From Acinetobacter pittii ATCC 19004 = CIP 70.29 (GTDB taxonomy: Bacteria; Pseudomonadota; Gammaproteobacteria; Pseudomonadales; Moraxellaceae), in NCBI RefSeq assembly GCF_000369045.1, contig NZ_KB849790.1, positions 1-64,000 on the forward strand: a stretch of 64,000 nucleotides of DNA, written 5' to 3'. The first letter of the stretch is position 1. Each line of letters starts with the position of its first letter. Below the pieces are notes generated by a model that ran no database searches, had not been told where the DNA came from, and saw only the letters and a program-made list of their open reading frames with translations. The position numbers and the translations under genes are program-made. Positions 44,346 through 54,811 of the stretch are shown here, one piece after another.

Positions 44346-46907
44346 ATGCCAAAAAAAAGGCAAGAATCTTATAAATTATTAAAACGCCATATTTGTTACT
44401 ACTTGGCTTCTGGTGTTGTCACAATGACAATGCCTGTATTCGTGCATGCTGAAGAAACAACTACGAGTGCTCCAGTAGAGGCTGAATTTGATTCTGCTTT
44501 TTTAATTGGGGATGCTCAGAAAGTTGATATTTCTCGTTTTAAATATGGAAACCCTGTTTTACCAGGCGAATATAACGTTGACGTATATGTAAACGGTCAA
44601 TGGTTTGGTAAACGTCGTATGGTCTTTAAAGCCTTAGACCCTAATAAAAATGCAGTAACCTGTTTTACAGGGATGAACCTGCTTGAGTACGGCGTTAAAC
44701 AAGACGTTTTGTCTAAACACACTACACTTCAAAAAGAAAATAATAGTTGTTATAAAATTGAAGAGTGGGTTGAAAATGCATTCTATGAGTTTGATACCTC
44801 TCGTTTACGTGTAGATATTTCTATTCCGCAAGTTGCTTTGCAAAAAAATGCGCAAGGCTATGTCGACCCAAGCGTATGGGATCGCGGTATCAATGCTGGT
44901 TTTCTGTCTTATAGTGGTAGTGCTTATAAAACATTTAATCAGTCGAATGATCAAAGTGAAACAACAAACGCATTTATGGGCGTTACAGCTGGTTTAAATA
45001 TTGCTGGTTGGCAATTACGTCATAATGGCCAGTGGCAGTGGCAAGATACCCCTGCTGAAAATCAATCTAAATCAGATTATCAAGAAACAAGTACATACTT
45101 ACAAAGAGCCTTCCCTAAATACCGTGGTGTTTTAACGCTAGGTGATAGTTTTACAAACGGCGAAGTATTTGACTCTATTGGTTATCGTGGTATCGATTTC
45201 TCAAGTGATGACCGAATGCTACCAAATAGTATGTTGGGTTATGCGCCTCGTATTCGTGGTAACGCAAAAACCAATGCAAAAGTTGAAGTTCGTCAACAAG
45301 GCCAACTTATCTATCAAACAACGGTTGCACCAGGTAACTTTGAGATTAATGACCTTTACCCTACTGGTTTTGGTGGTGAAATTGAAGTTTCTATTATTGA
45401 AGCAAATGGTCAAGTACAAAAATTTTCGGTTCCATATGCTTCAGTTGTACAAATGTTGCGTCCAGGTGTAAACCGTTATTCTTTAACTGTAGGTCAGTTC
45501 CGAGATCAAGATATTGACCTTAATCCTTGGGTAGTTCAGGGTAAATACCAACAAGGTATTAACAACTACCTAACAGGTTATACAGGCATACAAGCTACAG
45601 AAAATTATGCTGCTGTATTGTTAGGTGCTGCTTTTGCTACACCAATTGGTGCTGTTGCATTAGATGTGACCCACTCTGAAGCTGATTTTGAAAAACAGTC
45701 ATCACAATCTGGGCAAAGTTTCCGTTTAAGTTATAGTAAGTTAATTTCTCCGACTAACACAAACTTAACCCTTGCTGCATATCGTTACTCGACAGAAAAC
45801 TTTTATAAATTACGTGATGCTCTACTTATTCGCGATTTAGAAGAAAAAGGCGTAAACACTTATGCGGCTGCGGGCCACCAGCGTAGTGAATTCCAAATTA
45901 CTTTAAACCAAGGACTTCCTGAAGGTTGGGGTAACTTCTATGTAGTGGGTTCGTGGGTTGACTATTGGAACCGTAGCGAAAGTACTAAACAGTACCAAAT
46001 TGGTTATAGCAATAACTACCATGGTTTAACTTATGGTTTATCTGCGATTAACCGTAAGGTTGAGTACGGTTCAAATGATGCGACGCATGATACTGAATAT
46101 TTAATGACGCTTTCATTCCCAATTAACTTTAAAAAGAATTCAGTCAACGTCAACGTTACTGCTTCTGAAGACAGCCGTACTGTTGGCGCAAGTGGGATGG
46201 TTGGTGATCGCTTTAGTTATGGTGCCTCTGTTTCACATCAAGACTATGCAAATCCAACATTTAACGCTAATGGACGTTATCGTACGAACTATGCAACTGT
46301 TGGCGGCTCTTATAGTATTGCTGATTCTTACCAACAAGCAATGGTTAGCTTAAGTGGTAGTGTAGTTGCACATTCAGATGGTATTTTATTTGGACCTGAG
46401 CAAGGTCAAACAATGGTACTTGTACATGCACCTGATGCAGCTGGGGCAAAAGTTAATAATACCGTTGGTTTAAGCGTAAATAAGGCTGGTTATGCGGTTA
46501 TCCCGTATGTTACACCTTATCGCCTAAACGATATTACGCTTGACCCACAAGAGATGTCGAGCCAAGTAGAGCTTGAAGAAACAAGTCAACGTATCGCACC
46601 TTTTGCTGGTGCAATTGCGAAAGTAGATTTTACGACCAAGACAGGTTATGCAGTCTACATTAATAGTAAAACTGCTGATGGCAACAGTTTACCATTTGGA
46701 GCTCAAGTCTTTAACCAAAAAGATGAAGCTGTAGGTATTGTTGCACAAGGTAGTATGATTTACTTACGTACCCCACTTGCTCAAGATAGTCTCTATGTGA
46801 AATGGGGCGACGAAAGCAATGAGCGTTGTTCGGTTGAGTACAACATCAGTAATCAGTTGCAAAACAAGCAACAAAGCATGGTAATAACTGAGGCTGTCTG
46901 CAAATGA
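44346..46907 (+). CDS. fimD: fimbrial outer-membrane usher
   Basis: 853 residues of the PapC/FimD family. Signal peptide, then FDSAFLIGDAQKVDISRFKYGNPVLPGEYNVDVYVNGQW (N-terminal chaperone-binding domain), a long beta-barrel with a plug beginning near LGYAPRIRGNAKTNAKVEVRQQGQ, and a C-terminal domain with paired Cys (ERCSVEYNISNQ ... VCK). It assembles and secretes the fibre through the outer membrane. It overlaps the adhesin gene by four bases. Confidence 0.94.
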   Translation: MPKKRQESYKLLKRHICYYLASGVVTMTMPVFVHAEETTTSAPVEAEFDSAFLIGDAQKVDISRFKYGNPVLPGEYNVDVYVNGQWFGKRRMVFKALDPNKNAVTCFTGMNLLEYGVKQDVLSKHTTLQKENNSCYKIEEWVENAFYEFDTSRLRVDISIPQVALQKNAQGYVDPSVWDRGINAGFLSYSGSAYKTFNQSNDQSETTNAFMGVTAGLNIAGWQLRHNGQWQWQDTPAENQSKSDYQETSTYLQRAFPKYRGVLTLGDSFTNGEVFDSIGYRGIDFSSDDRMLPNSMLGYAPRIRGNAKTNAKVEVRQQGQLIYQTTVAPGNFEINDLYPTGFGGEIEVSIIEANGQVQKFSVPYASVVQMLRPGVNRYSLTVGQFRDQDIDLNPWVVQGKYQQGINNYLTGYTGIQATENYAAVLLGAAFATPIGAVALDVTHSEADFEKQSSQSGQSFRLSYSKLISPTNTNLTLAAYRYSTENFYKLRDALLIRDLEEKGVNTYAAAGHQRSEFQITLNQGLPEGWGNFYVVGSWVDYWNRSESTKQYQIGYSNNYHGLTYGLSAINRKVEYGSNDATHDTEYLMTLSFPINFKKNSVNVNVTASEDSRTVGASGMVGDRFSYGASVSHQDYANPTFNANGRYRTNYATVGGSYSIADSYQQAMVSLSGSVVAHSDGILFGPEQGQTMVLVHAPDAAGAKVNNTVGLSVNKAGYAVIPYVTPYRLNDITLDPQEMSSQVELEETSQRIAPFAGAIAKVDFTTKTGYAVYINSKTADGNSLPFGAQVFNQKDEAVGIVAQGSMIYLRTPLAQDSLYVKWGDESNERCSVEYNISNQLQNKQQSMVITEAVCK

Positions 46908-47926
46908 AAAGAATATTATTAACAGGTTTTTTATTTACGGCTGGTCTTGGTGTATATGGTGAAGCCAATGCTTACTGTACACTCAGTTCTGGATTCAGCA
47001 CAGTTGATATATCAATGGCTGTTGGACGAGTTGTTGTTCGACCAAGTGATCCTGTTGGAAAGGTTCTAAGAAAAGCAACTTTTCCAATCAACTCAACTGG
47101 ACAGGCTTCAACAGCCAAATGCACGTCATATAGTGATAGTATTACAGCGGTATTAACTCAAAGTTACCCTTTAAGCTCACTCGGTAACAGTATTTATTCT
47201 ACAAATATTCCTGGGATTGGTATTCGCTTATATCGTGAAGCTGAAAATGCAACTAACTTTTCAGGGTATTATCCATATAGTCGTAGTGTGACACCAGGTA
47301 CGAGTTATTTTCTTGCTTCGGGATATTTTGTTGTCGAAATTGTGAAAACAGCTGAACAGACTGGTTCGGGCACGTTAGTTCCTGGCTTATATAGTCGATA
47401 CTATGTAAGTGGTTATATGAACCGCCCTTTTTTAACCAGTACTGTTAATGGTAATGCGATTACCATTGCTTCTTCTTCATGTGAAATCCAGGGTAATATT
47501 AATAAAGTTGTACAGCTTCCAACCGTTACAAAAGCTGGGTTCAAAGGCGTTGGTTCTACTCAAGGCGAACAAACCTTTGATATGAACATCTTATGTAATG
47601 GTGGTATCAACCCTACTGGCTACGAAGAGAAAAACCTCATTAGTTTAACTTATGACTTTACCCAAGACGGAACAAACACTCAGGTACTCGCAAATACTGC
47701 TCCGACATCTGAAAAAGCAAACGGCGTAGGTGTACAGTTACTCTGGAACTATCAAAATAAGAATCAAGTCATCAAAAAAGGTGACAAATTAGCCCTAGGT
47801 ACATTGTCTTCTAACCAGACAATTCAATATAACGTACCGATGACTGCCCGCTACTATCAAACAGCAACAAATGTGACTGCTGGTAAGGTCCGTGCAATGG
47901 CTACTGTAACTATTGAATATGATTAA
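46904..47926 (+). CDS. fimbrial tip adhesin
   Basis: 340 residues with a signal peptide ending ANA. The first ~165 residues form a variable lectin-like domain with Cys at its start; the second half is a pilin domain (SSCEIQGNINKVVQLPTVTKAGFKG through MATVTIEYD). This two-domain form marks the tip adhesin. The receptor is unknown. It is last in the operon, and its stop codon lies inside a long palindromic terminator. Confidence 0.88.
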   Translation: MKRILLTGFLFTAGLGVYGEANAYCTLSSGFSTVDISMAVGRVVVRPSDPVGKVLRKATFPINSTGQASTAKCTSYSDSITAVLTQSYPLSSLGNSIYSTNIPGIGIRLYREAENATNFSGYYPYSRSVTPGTSYFLASGYFVVEIVKTAEQTGSGTLVPGLYSRYYVSGYMNRPFLTSTVNGNAITIASSSCEIQGNINKVVQLPTVTKAGFKGVGSTQGEQTFDMNILCNGGINPTGYEEKNLISLTYDFTQDGTNTQVLANTAPTSEKANGVGVQLLWNYQNKNQVIKKGDKLALGTLSSNQTIQYNVPMTARYYQTATNVTAGKVRAMATVTIEYD

Positions 47927-47945
47927 TCATATTCAATAGTTTTTA
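47908..47945. terminator. 34-base perfect palindrome terminating the fimbrial operon
   Basis: 17-base arms with no loop (AACTATTGAATATGATT and its complement), centred between 47924 and 47925, followed by TTTT. The left arm encodes the last adhesin residues and the stop codon. Confidence 0.75.
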
Positions 47946-48030
47946 AACCCAATAATTTTAAATATTAATAATAAATTTTACTTTATCACTACTTTCAAAG
48001 AATTTAATACTTAACTTAATAGGAATATTT

Positions 48031-49002
48031 ATGAAAAAAATAGGTATAGTTGCTGTTAGTGCAATTACATTATGTTGGGCAATGTATGAGGTATCTTCTG
48101 ATAATACCAATACAGTAACGCCTAATCAGGCTAGCCAAAAAGTATCATCTAAAAGCATTTCATCGACTACAAAGAATGAAAAATTAGCGTCTCAAACCCT
48201 CTTAGCTCAAACTACCTCCCTTAACTCTTCTGCTCCAGTCTGCAAATACAATTTTGACGCGACTCAAGCAGATTTCGATCTATGGAGTAATGAAAATCCT
48301 GGATATGTTCCTCTGAAGATATTCCCATCGATAGCAGGCCAAAAATTTAGTCTTAAAGTAGAACCTAGGCCAGAAAGTGAGTATGGCTACATAGATTATG
48401 TAGCTAGAAGTAAAGCTAGTCTTAATTCGTCTAATGACATTGGAGATTTCACACTTCCTCATACTGGTATTATCGCATTAGAAATAGAACTTAAAATACC
48501 AACAATAAAACTTGTTAATTCAGGATTTGAAAACAATACGTATATGTCTAGTATTTATTTTACGGGCGTGACAAATAATGGTTATACAGTTAGATCAAGC
48601 TATGGGTTTGATATGGGAAGTTATGATCCAGATTTTGGTGAAAACCCTCCTATGTTAATTTATTCTGTAAATTATCGTCTTAGCGATAATAGTGGGCCTG
48701 ATCATTCCTACTACAAAAGCCAGAACATGACAAATAATACACAGGAATATCAACGATTAGGAATATATATTAACCAGAATAATGGGCAGGTCGGTTTTAT
48801 TGTAAATGGTGTTGATCAAGGTTATAAATCTACTTTACCTGCTCCACTTGAAAATATAAGTTTTAATGTAGTAAGTGGTTTATCAATATATTCTAATCAG
48901 TTATTTGGGCAAGAGTTGTCTAGTGAACTCATTACTGACCGTAATGCATTACAGTTTAACTATCCTCAGGGCACAACAGACATGTGTGGTAATGCTATTT
49001 AA
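48031..49002 (+). CDS. secreted DUF4882-like protein
   Basis: 323 residues with an N-terminal hydrophobic segment (MKKIGIVAVSAITLCWAMYEVSS), a Ser/Thr/Asn-rich linker and a C-terminal beta-rich domain (VCKYNFDATQADFDLWSNENPG...). It resembles the DUF4882 proteins seen in Acinetobacter. The ribosome site AGGA is good. It stands between terminators, so it is transcribed alone, but follows the fimbrial operon on the same strand. Function unknown; a surface or carbohydrate-binding role is a guess. Confidence 0.7.
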   Translation: MKKIGIVAVSAITLCWAMYEVSSDNTNTVTPNQASQKVSSKSISSTTKNEKLASQTLLAQTTSLNSSAPVCKYNFDATQADFDLWSNENPGYVPLKIFPSIAGQKFSLKVEPRPESEYGYIDYVARSKASLNSSNDIGDFTLPHTGIIALEIELKIPTIKLVNSGFENNTYMSSIYFTGVTNNGYTVRSSYGFDMGSYDPDFGENPPMLIYSVNYRLSDNSGPDHSYYKSQNMTNNTQEYQRLGIYINQNNGQVGFIVNGVDQGYKSTLPAPLENISFNVVSGLSIYSNQLFGQELSSELITDRNALQFNYPQGTTDMCGNAI

Positions 49003-49022
49003 GATATAAAACTATAAGTGGT

Positions 49023-49052
49023 AAAAAAGGGCTGAATCACAGCCCTTTTTTT
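49023..49052. terminator. bidirectional terminator
   Basis: A-run plus GGGCTG, AATCA loop, CAGCCC plus seven T. Ends the DUF4882-like gene and the opposing frmA gene. Confidence 0.85.
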
Positions 49053-49059
49053 CTTTTAT

Positions 49060-50187
<1,128 letters not shown>

Positions 50188-50324
50188 TCATTCGGTATTT
50201 ATAGTCGAGCAAAATAGATTATATATCTCTAATACAAGAGCTTAATTTTGCTTAAATTAAAATTGGCTTTCATGACAATCCATCACAGCATAGCCAGTCA
50301 GATACATCTAAGCAAGCCTACATT

Positions 50325-50360
50325 TAAAAAAGAAGAAAACCTCTTACTTGAAGAGGTTTC
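50325..50360 (-). terminator. minus-strand terminator after the tail-sheath-like gene
   Basis: AAACCTCTT / AAGAGGTTT with a five-base loop; the purine-rich plus-strand flank gives T-rich minus-strand sequence. Located directly after the stop of the 623-residue gene. Confidence 0.65.
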
Positions 50361-50395
50361 TTATCAAATCATTATCTTATAAGCAGCTTTTTTAC

Positions 50396-52267
50396 TTATA
50401 GGTAAATATCTGGTGGATATGGTGTGTTATCACTAATTGGAGAATAAAGCGTATTTTCAACAAAGAAGCCATTTGGAGCTTGAGTGGTATCAATCGTAAT
50501 TGAATCATACATAACTTGTGGATATGCCCAGATAAATTGCTTCATTAACCCTAAAGAAACATTGTTTTTCATGTCACCAAAAATTCGTTGCCAAATGGGT
50601 GTTCGATATGGCTTGGTTTTATCAAAACCATAGATATAAGCAATAGAGGCATCGGGAACAAAACCAGATAAATAAATGACTTTATTGGCAGGATAGCCTA
50701 ACCCTTGTATAGGTATTTGGGAAACTGCCTGATGTGCCAAGTCTAAGCGAGCTTCTAGCAACCAGTCATAAGCTTCTGTCATCATGTAATCAAAATTAGG
50801 ATATGAATAATGTTGGCTTGGATAGTTAATATAAGTAGCTAATGTCTGAATTGGGGACTGAATGGAAGGAAAGAAAATAAGAGGACTAACTTTGGCAGTA
50901 GAATATTTTGCTTTGATCACGGTACGAATATTTTGACAGGTTTGACCTAATTTATTTCTAAGCCATGTTTTAAACTCATCATATGGCGTTCCTGTTTTAT
51001 TCATTGCCTCATAAATAGTACCCAAATCTGGTGCATATAATCCTGTATCCGCATTAAAAGCCAATTTTGTTGGGTAGTCATACACACAAGGTAGATTGGT
51101 GTCAGTGTTATACCACCACCAAGGTTCACCAATCTGCATATTTACATCGCATCCACCCACTACCATTGCATCTGCAAACTCAATAAAGACTTTATGTAGA
51201 TATGCCAAAGCATTCTGATGACTTAAACTAAAAAAATAGCTCGGTGGTTGGTAGCCTGTTTTACCTAAATTACTGTTCCAGTCACGCTGTGCCCAATATT
51301 CATTGGCGCCCAAGGAATACATTTCAAAGCTTACCCCAAAGATGGGTTGCAAACTGGCACTATGCAAAGCCTGAGCATATTTCTCGTGCCATTTACGGGT
51401 GCATGAGTTAACGACCGCCTCGCCTGTCACCAACGTATCAGGTATTTGCCATTTATTAATATCGCTTTTCCATGCCATTTCTGGATAATGCGACATCCCA
51501 CAATAGTGGTTAACAAAACCCTGGTATCCCAAAGCGACCATATTGTTGACTAGGCGCTGCGGGTTTAAGTCATAGTGATCATCATAGCTGGTGCAGATGC
51601 CATAATTGTGCTGTGGCACAACTACACGGCTCAAATTTAACTTTGCATTTGTTCCAGTTACAACGGAGTTAGTGAGGCGAATGTAGCCATCTTTTGGTTG
51701 ACTTAAAGGTATAGCGGTTTGACCATTATAGTCACTGGTAAAGCCAGAAAATGAGATTCGCTGAATATTGGTTACCGGAAAGCTATCTGTAGCAGAGAAG
51801 CCTGCTTTTACTGTATCCCAATTAATACGAATATGCGCCGTTCGCGAGGAAGGATTATTTGCGTAATTAAATAGGACAATATATGCAATTTTATTTACGC
51901 CATTTTCATTATAGTACACCGTTAAAGTGGGCGTTAAACTTGGATTGTTCAGCACTGGCATAGAAGCAGATAATTCAATATCAAAATCCCAAACTACCCC
52001 TGCATAGCTATATTTGGTTTGATACGCTAAAAATTTATGATCTTTAGTGTCATAAGAATCCCAAGTAATTCCTACCAAATCATTTGTCATACGTGATCTA
52101 AAAGATGCTTCAAAACCATTTCCATAGTTCGTAATGGCGAAAGACATCGTTTGCGGGCCATCTATTCTCCAATAAATAGGGCTAAACCGATCAATAAGTG
52201 TATTCTGAGTGATTGGGCGAGGTGATGTATTAGTATTATTTTGTACATTTTGTGAATTAGTTATCAT
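50396..52267 (-). CDS. large protein resembling phage non-contractile tail sheath/TIM-barrel proteins
   Basis: 623 residues with no signal peptide. The N-terminal third is beta-rich (PIYWRIDGPQTMSFAITNYGNGFEASFRSRM). From about residue 225 (NYGICTSYDDHYDLNPQRLVNNMVALGYQGFVNHYCG) it reads like a TIM-barrel, with LQPIFGVSFEMYSLGANEYW and VNMQIGEPWWWYNTDTNLPCVYD. I connect this with the non-contractile tail sheath family known from some phages, by memory and with moderate confidence. No other phage structural gene is nearby. A glycoside-binding enzyme is an alternative. It is a single gene with its own terminator. Confidence 0.55.
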   Translation of the reverse strand: MITNSQNVQNNTNTSPRPITQNTLIDRFSPIYWRIDGPQTMSFAITNYGNGFEASFRSRMTNDLVGITWDSYDTKDHKFLAYQTKYSYAGVVWDFDIELSASMPVLNNPSLTPTLTVYYNENGVNKIAYIVLFNYANNPSSRTAHIRINWDTVKAGFSATDSFPVTNIQRISFSGFTSDYNGQTAIPLSQPKDGYIRLTNSVVTGTNAKLNLSRVVVPQHNYGICTSYDDHYDLNPQRLVNNMVALGYQGFVNHYCGMSHYPEMAWKSDINKWQIPDTLVTGEAVVNSCTRKWHEKYAQALHSASLQPIFGVSFEMYSLGANEYWAQRDWNSNLGKTGYQPPSYFFSLSHQNALAYLHKVFIEFADAMVVGGCDVNMQIGEPWWWYNTDTNLPCVYDYPTKLAFNADTGLYAPDLGTIYEAMNKTGTPYDEFKTWLRNKLGQTCQNIRTVIKAKYSTAKVSPLIFFPSIQSPIQTLATYINYPSQHYSYPNFDYMMTEAYDWLLEARLDLAHQAVSQIPIQGLGYPANKVIYLSGFVPDASIAYIYGFDKTKPYRTPIWQRIFGDMKNNVSLGLMKQFIWAYPQVMYDSITIDTTQAPNGFFVENTLYSPISDNTPYPPDIYL

Positions 52268-52450
52268 GTCTACATTCTCTTAATGTATTAAGAAGTTTTA
52301 TATTAAATAATAATTCCTATTTTATTGTTCAGATAAGTAACAATGACGTTTAAATTATTTACAGTTTATATTTATCATCAAGTTCAAAATAAAATTAAAC
52401 ATGAAATCTTATTATTATTCTAAAATATTTTTACACTGAGGAGTTAATAA

Positions 52451-53608
52451 ATGGCAACTTTTATACAGCCTATAAATTTTAAAGGTTTGTTTTTATTTAC
52501 TCCTCTTGTATTTGCATTATCAGGTTGTACTGAAACTTTATATTCCAACACAACGTCACCCGCAAAGACCTTTTCGGAAAGTAACGCTTATCCAGAGATC
52601 GACACAGCATTAGGAGAAAAGATACAGCCTAACGAAGAGTTGCTCGCTCAAAACATAGCTCAAGTCATTGAAAAGTCAATTCGGGAACAGTACACGGCTG
52701 GAAATGCTTTACGTGATGCACATCCTAAGGCGCATGGTTGTGTTCGTGCCGATTTTCATGTCTCAAAAAATATACCTGTCCAGTTTGCTAAAGGAATGTT
52801 TATTCCAGATCGAAGTTATCAAGCATGGATTCGTTTTTCTAATGCTTCAAATGACGCCTCTAATACCGACATTAAAAAAGATGCACGTGGCATCGCAATA
52901 AAAATTTTAGGTGTGTCTGGACAGAAAATTTTAGAAAGTGAAAAGCAAGCAACCACTCAAGATTTTATTATGATTAATCATCCAGTCTTTTTTGCGAATG
53001 ATGCTAAACGATATCTTTCTTTCATGAATGATGTGAATAGCCATAATATGGTCAGAAAACTTCACATTCCATTTGCATTAGGTTTTAAGGGAACAATGAA
53101 TGCTCTTGGAGCACGTAATTCACAAATTGCAAATCCATTATACGCACGTTATTGGTCTATGGTTCCCTATCAGTTAGGGCTTGGCAATGATCGACAAGCA
53201 GTTAAATATTCAGTACGTGCTTGTTCAATGCAGCCAAACAATCTACCTAAGAATCCTAGTCATGATTTTTTAAGAGAAGCTTTAAAGAAAACTTTGCAAA
53301 GTACAGATGCTTGTATGGAATTTCTTATTCAACCACGAACTTCAAATCAAATGTTGGTAGAAGACTCAATGACAGAATGGGATGAAAAAGCAGCTCCTTT
53401 TTATCAAGTAGCAACTATTCATATTCCCAAGCAGAACTTTGACACACCCGAGCAAAATAAGTTTTGTGAGAATCTGTCTTTTACACCGTGGCATGCCCTA
53501 CCTGAGCATAAACCATTAGGCGCAGTAAACCGAATGCGTAAAGTCATTTATGAAAACATCAGCAGAGTTCGACATGATATGAATTCAGCTCTTAGACAAG
53601 AACCTTAA
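52451..53608 (+). CDS. catalase-family lipoprotein
   Basis: 385 residues. It starts with a signal ending at the lipobox LSGC, which would anchor it to a membrane on the periplasmic side. Catalase fold marks are HPKAHGCVRADFHV (distal His region), SNASND, DARGIAIKILGV, TQDFIMINHPVFF and YARYWSMVPYQLG with the proximal Tyr area. It belongs to the small catalase-related group (SrpA-like), which may act as haem peroxidases. A GAGG ribosome site precedes the ATG. Confidence 0.82.
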   Translation: MATFIQPINFKGLFLFTPLVFALSGCTETLYSNTTSPAKTFSESNAYPEIDTALGEKIQPNEELLAQNIAQVIEKSIREQYTAGNALRDAHPKAHGCVRADFHVSKNIPVQFAKGMFIPDRSYQAWIRFSNASNDASNTDIKKDARGIAIKILGVSGQKILESEKQATTQDFIMINHPVFFANDAKRYLSFMNDVNSHNMVRKLHIPFALGFKGTMNALGARNSQIANPLYARYWSMVPYQLGLGNDRQAVKYSVRACSMQPNNLPKNPSHDFLREALKKTLQSTDACMEFLIQPRTSNQMLVEDSMTEWDEKAAPFYQVATIHIPKQNFDTPEQNKFCENLSFTPWHALPEHKPLGAVNRMRKVIYENISRVRHDMNSALRQEP

Positions 53609-53673
53609 ATACTTTAGCCATTGTAGTTTGGTGTAAAAATTTTTCTAAAGATGAGAGTTTGCAATTGTTTCTT

Positions 53674-53979
53674 TTAAGGGAGATTTTTGCTTGTATCGAT
53701 AGTGATTCGATCAATAAAATCTGCCAACCATAAAATGAAGTCATCTTCGCTTTTATGCTTTGGAATCAAACTCATATCTAGCTTAATAGGAAGTTCATTT
53801 TTTACACTAATAACAACACCTTCGAAGTTCACAAAGTTATATAAAAACTTTAGTTCAGTGCCTGCAATAGCTTTTTTTATTTCTACAATAAGATTATTTA
53901 AATTTCTAAAATGATTGTTTGAATAAGAACTTTTAATATTTTTATTAATTTTTTCTGCTAATAGTAAATATTTTGGCAT
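53674..53979 (-). CDS. small hypothetical protein, paralogue of the 54812 gene
   Basis: 101 residues, with AAGGAG before the ATG. Its sequence (MPKYLLLAEKINKNIK ... IKLDMSLIPKHKSEDDFILWLADFIDRIT) is clearly related along its whole length to the 151-residue protein at 54812-55267, which adds a C-terminal tail. No family recognised. It is soluble with mixed helix and strand. The duplication with two tiny genes in between suggests an accessory, perhaps phage- or immunity-like, cassette. Confidence 0.7.
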   Translation of the reverse strand: MPKYLLLAEKINKNIKSSYSNNHFRNLNNLIVEIKKAIAGTELKFLYNFVNFEGVVISVKNELPIKLDMSLIPKHKSEDDFILWLADFIDRITIDTSKNLP

Positions 53980-54286
53980 TTCTATCTCCTTATTAATTAT
54001 TTGTAAAATATAAGTATAAGTTGAAAGTTATAAAAATAATTTTTTAATTTTTATTAAATTGTTTCTATGTTTTTAATTTTAATTGATAAGTTATGTGCAG
54101 TATAACTATTTTATTGTTTTAAAATGTGATTTATTTGGAATTTTATTCTGATTAAATTGGTAGGTATTCTTTAACCTTATTTAAGGATAATTAATTAAGT
54201 TTTATATTAAATAGGCTCAATATTAAATATATTAAGCCTATTTAATTTTTAATATTCACTTAAGACTAAAATTAAAATTTTACATC
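53980..54286. other. AT-rich gap with a 12-base inverted repeat
   Basis: About 300 bases with no gene seen. An AT-rich hairpin at 54206-54246 has 12-base perfect outer arms (ATTAAATAGGCT / AGCCTATTTAAT). It may end the upstream minus-strand small genes. Confidence 0.45.
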
Positions 54287-54421
54287 TTAAGTCAATTTTG
54301 GGAAATTCTTGATTTTATGAATTTTCCCACATTTTCTGCATTCTTTAATTTCGTCATGAGTAATATCAAAGTCATATTCCCAGACATGAATACAAAAAAC
54401 TTGTCTAAGGTTGTGGAGCAT
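54287..54421 (-). CDS. 44-residue zinc-ribbon-like protein
   Basis: The ATG at 54421 follows a strong AAGGAGG ribosome site. The protein begins MLHNLRQVFCIHVWEYDF and contains ECRKCGKIHK, giving C-x2-H/W then C-x2-C, the layout of small phage zinc-binding proteins (DUF1660-like). The long opening in the next frame over this region is a shadow: it has no ribosome site and unnatural composition. Function unknown. Confidence 0.62.
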   Translation of the reverse strand: MLHNLRQVFCIHVWEYDFDITHDEIKECRKCGKIHKIKNFPKLT

Positions 54422-54478
54422 AGACACCTCCTTATAAAAAACCAACTCATTAGTAAGTTCTTTATGAATGCACTTCGC

Positions 54479-54577
54479 TTATTTTGATGAGTTTTCTTCT
54501 TTAGCTTTATCCTCCTTGTGTTTACAGCAGTATCCGAAAACAGCACCAGCACTAAAGAAAAACATAGCCTTGAACAT
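54479..54577 (-). CDS. 32-residue membrane microprotein
   Basis: The ATG at 54577 is preceded by GGAG with a six-base spacing. The sequence MFKAMFFFSAGAVFGYCCK is one short membrane segment, and a charged tail (HKEDKAKEENSSK) follows. It sits 57 bases before the zinc-ribbon-like gene on the same strand. Support is the ribosome site and typical microprotein layout; no homologue is recalled. Confidence 0.5.
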   Translation of the reverse strand: MFKAMFFFSAGAVFGYCCKHKEDKAKEENSSK

Positions 54578-54720
54578 ACTTATCTCCAAACGATAATTAA
54601 GTAAATTTAAAATTAACATTGAAGGTTGTATCTGTTTTTAGGCCAATGAGACAGATTCTGTGCGTTATGCAAACTTTTGTGAAAAGTTATAACAATATAT
54701 TTTTTATGAATAAGGTGGAT

Positions 54721-54750
54721 AAAATTAAAAAACCGCCCCAGTAGGCGGTT
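54721..54750 (-). terminator. minus-strand terminator after the 151-residue paralogue
   Basis: AACCGCC / GGCGGTT with a CCAGTA loop. The plus-strand A-run before it gives a T-run on the minus strand. Confidence 0.75.
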
Positions 54751-54767
54751 GCTGAATTTACAGCGAG

Positions 54768-54800
54768 ATATAGAAGTGTAGTGGACGATCACTTCTATAT
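54768..54800 (+). repeat. 11-base perfect inverted repeat
   Basis: ATATAGAAGTG and CACTTCTATAT, 11 bases apart, followed by T-rich sequence on the plus strand. It stands between the terminator and the stop of the paralogue gene. Confidence 0.5.
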
Positions 54801-54811
54801 TTTTTATGTAC

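Noticed and set aside
54292..54552. 86-residue minus-strand frame
   Set aside because: It overlaps two better-supported small genes in another frame, lacks a ribosome site and has random-looking composition.
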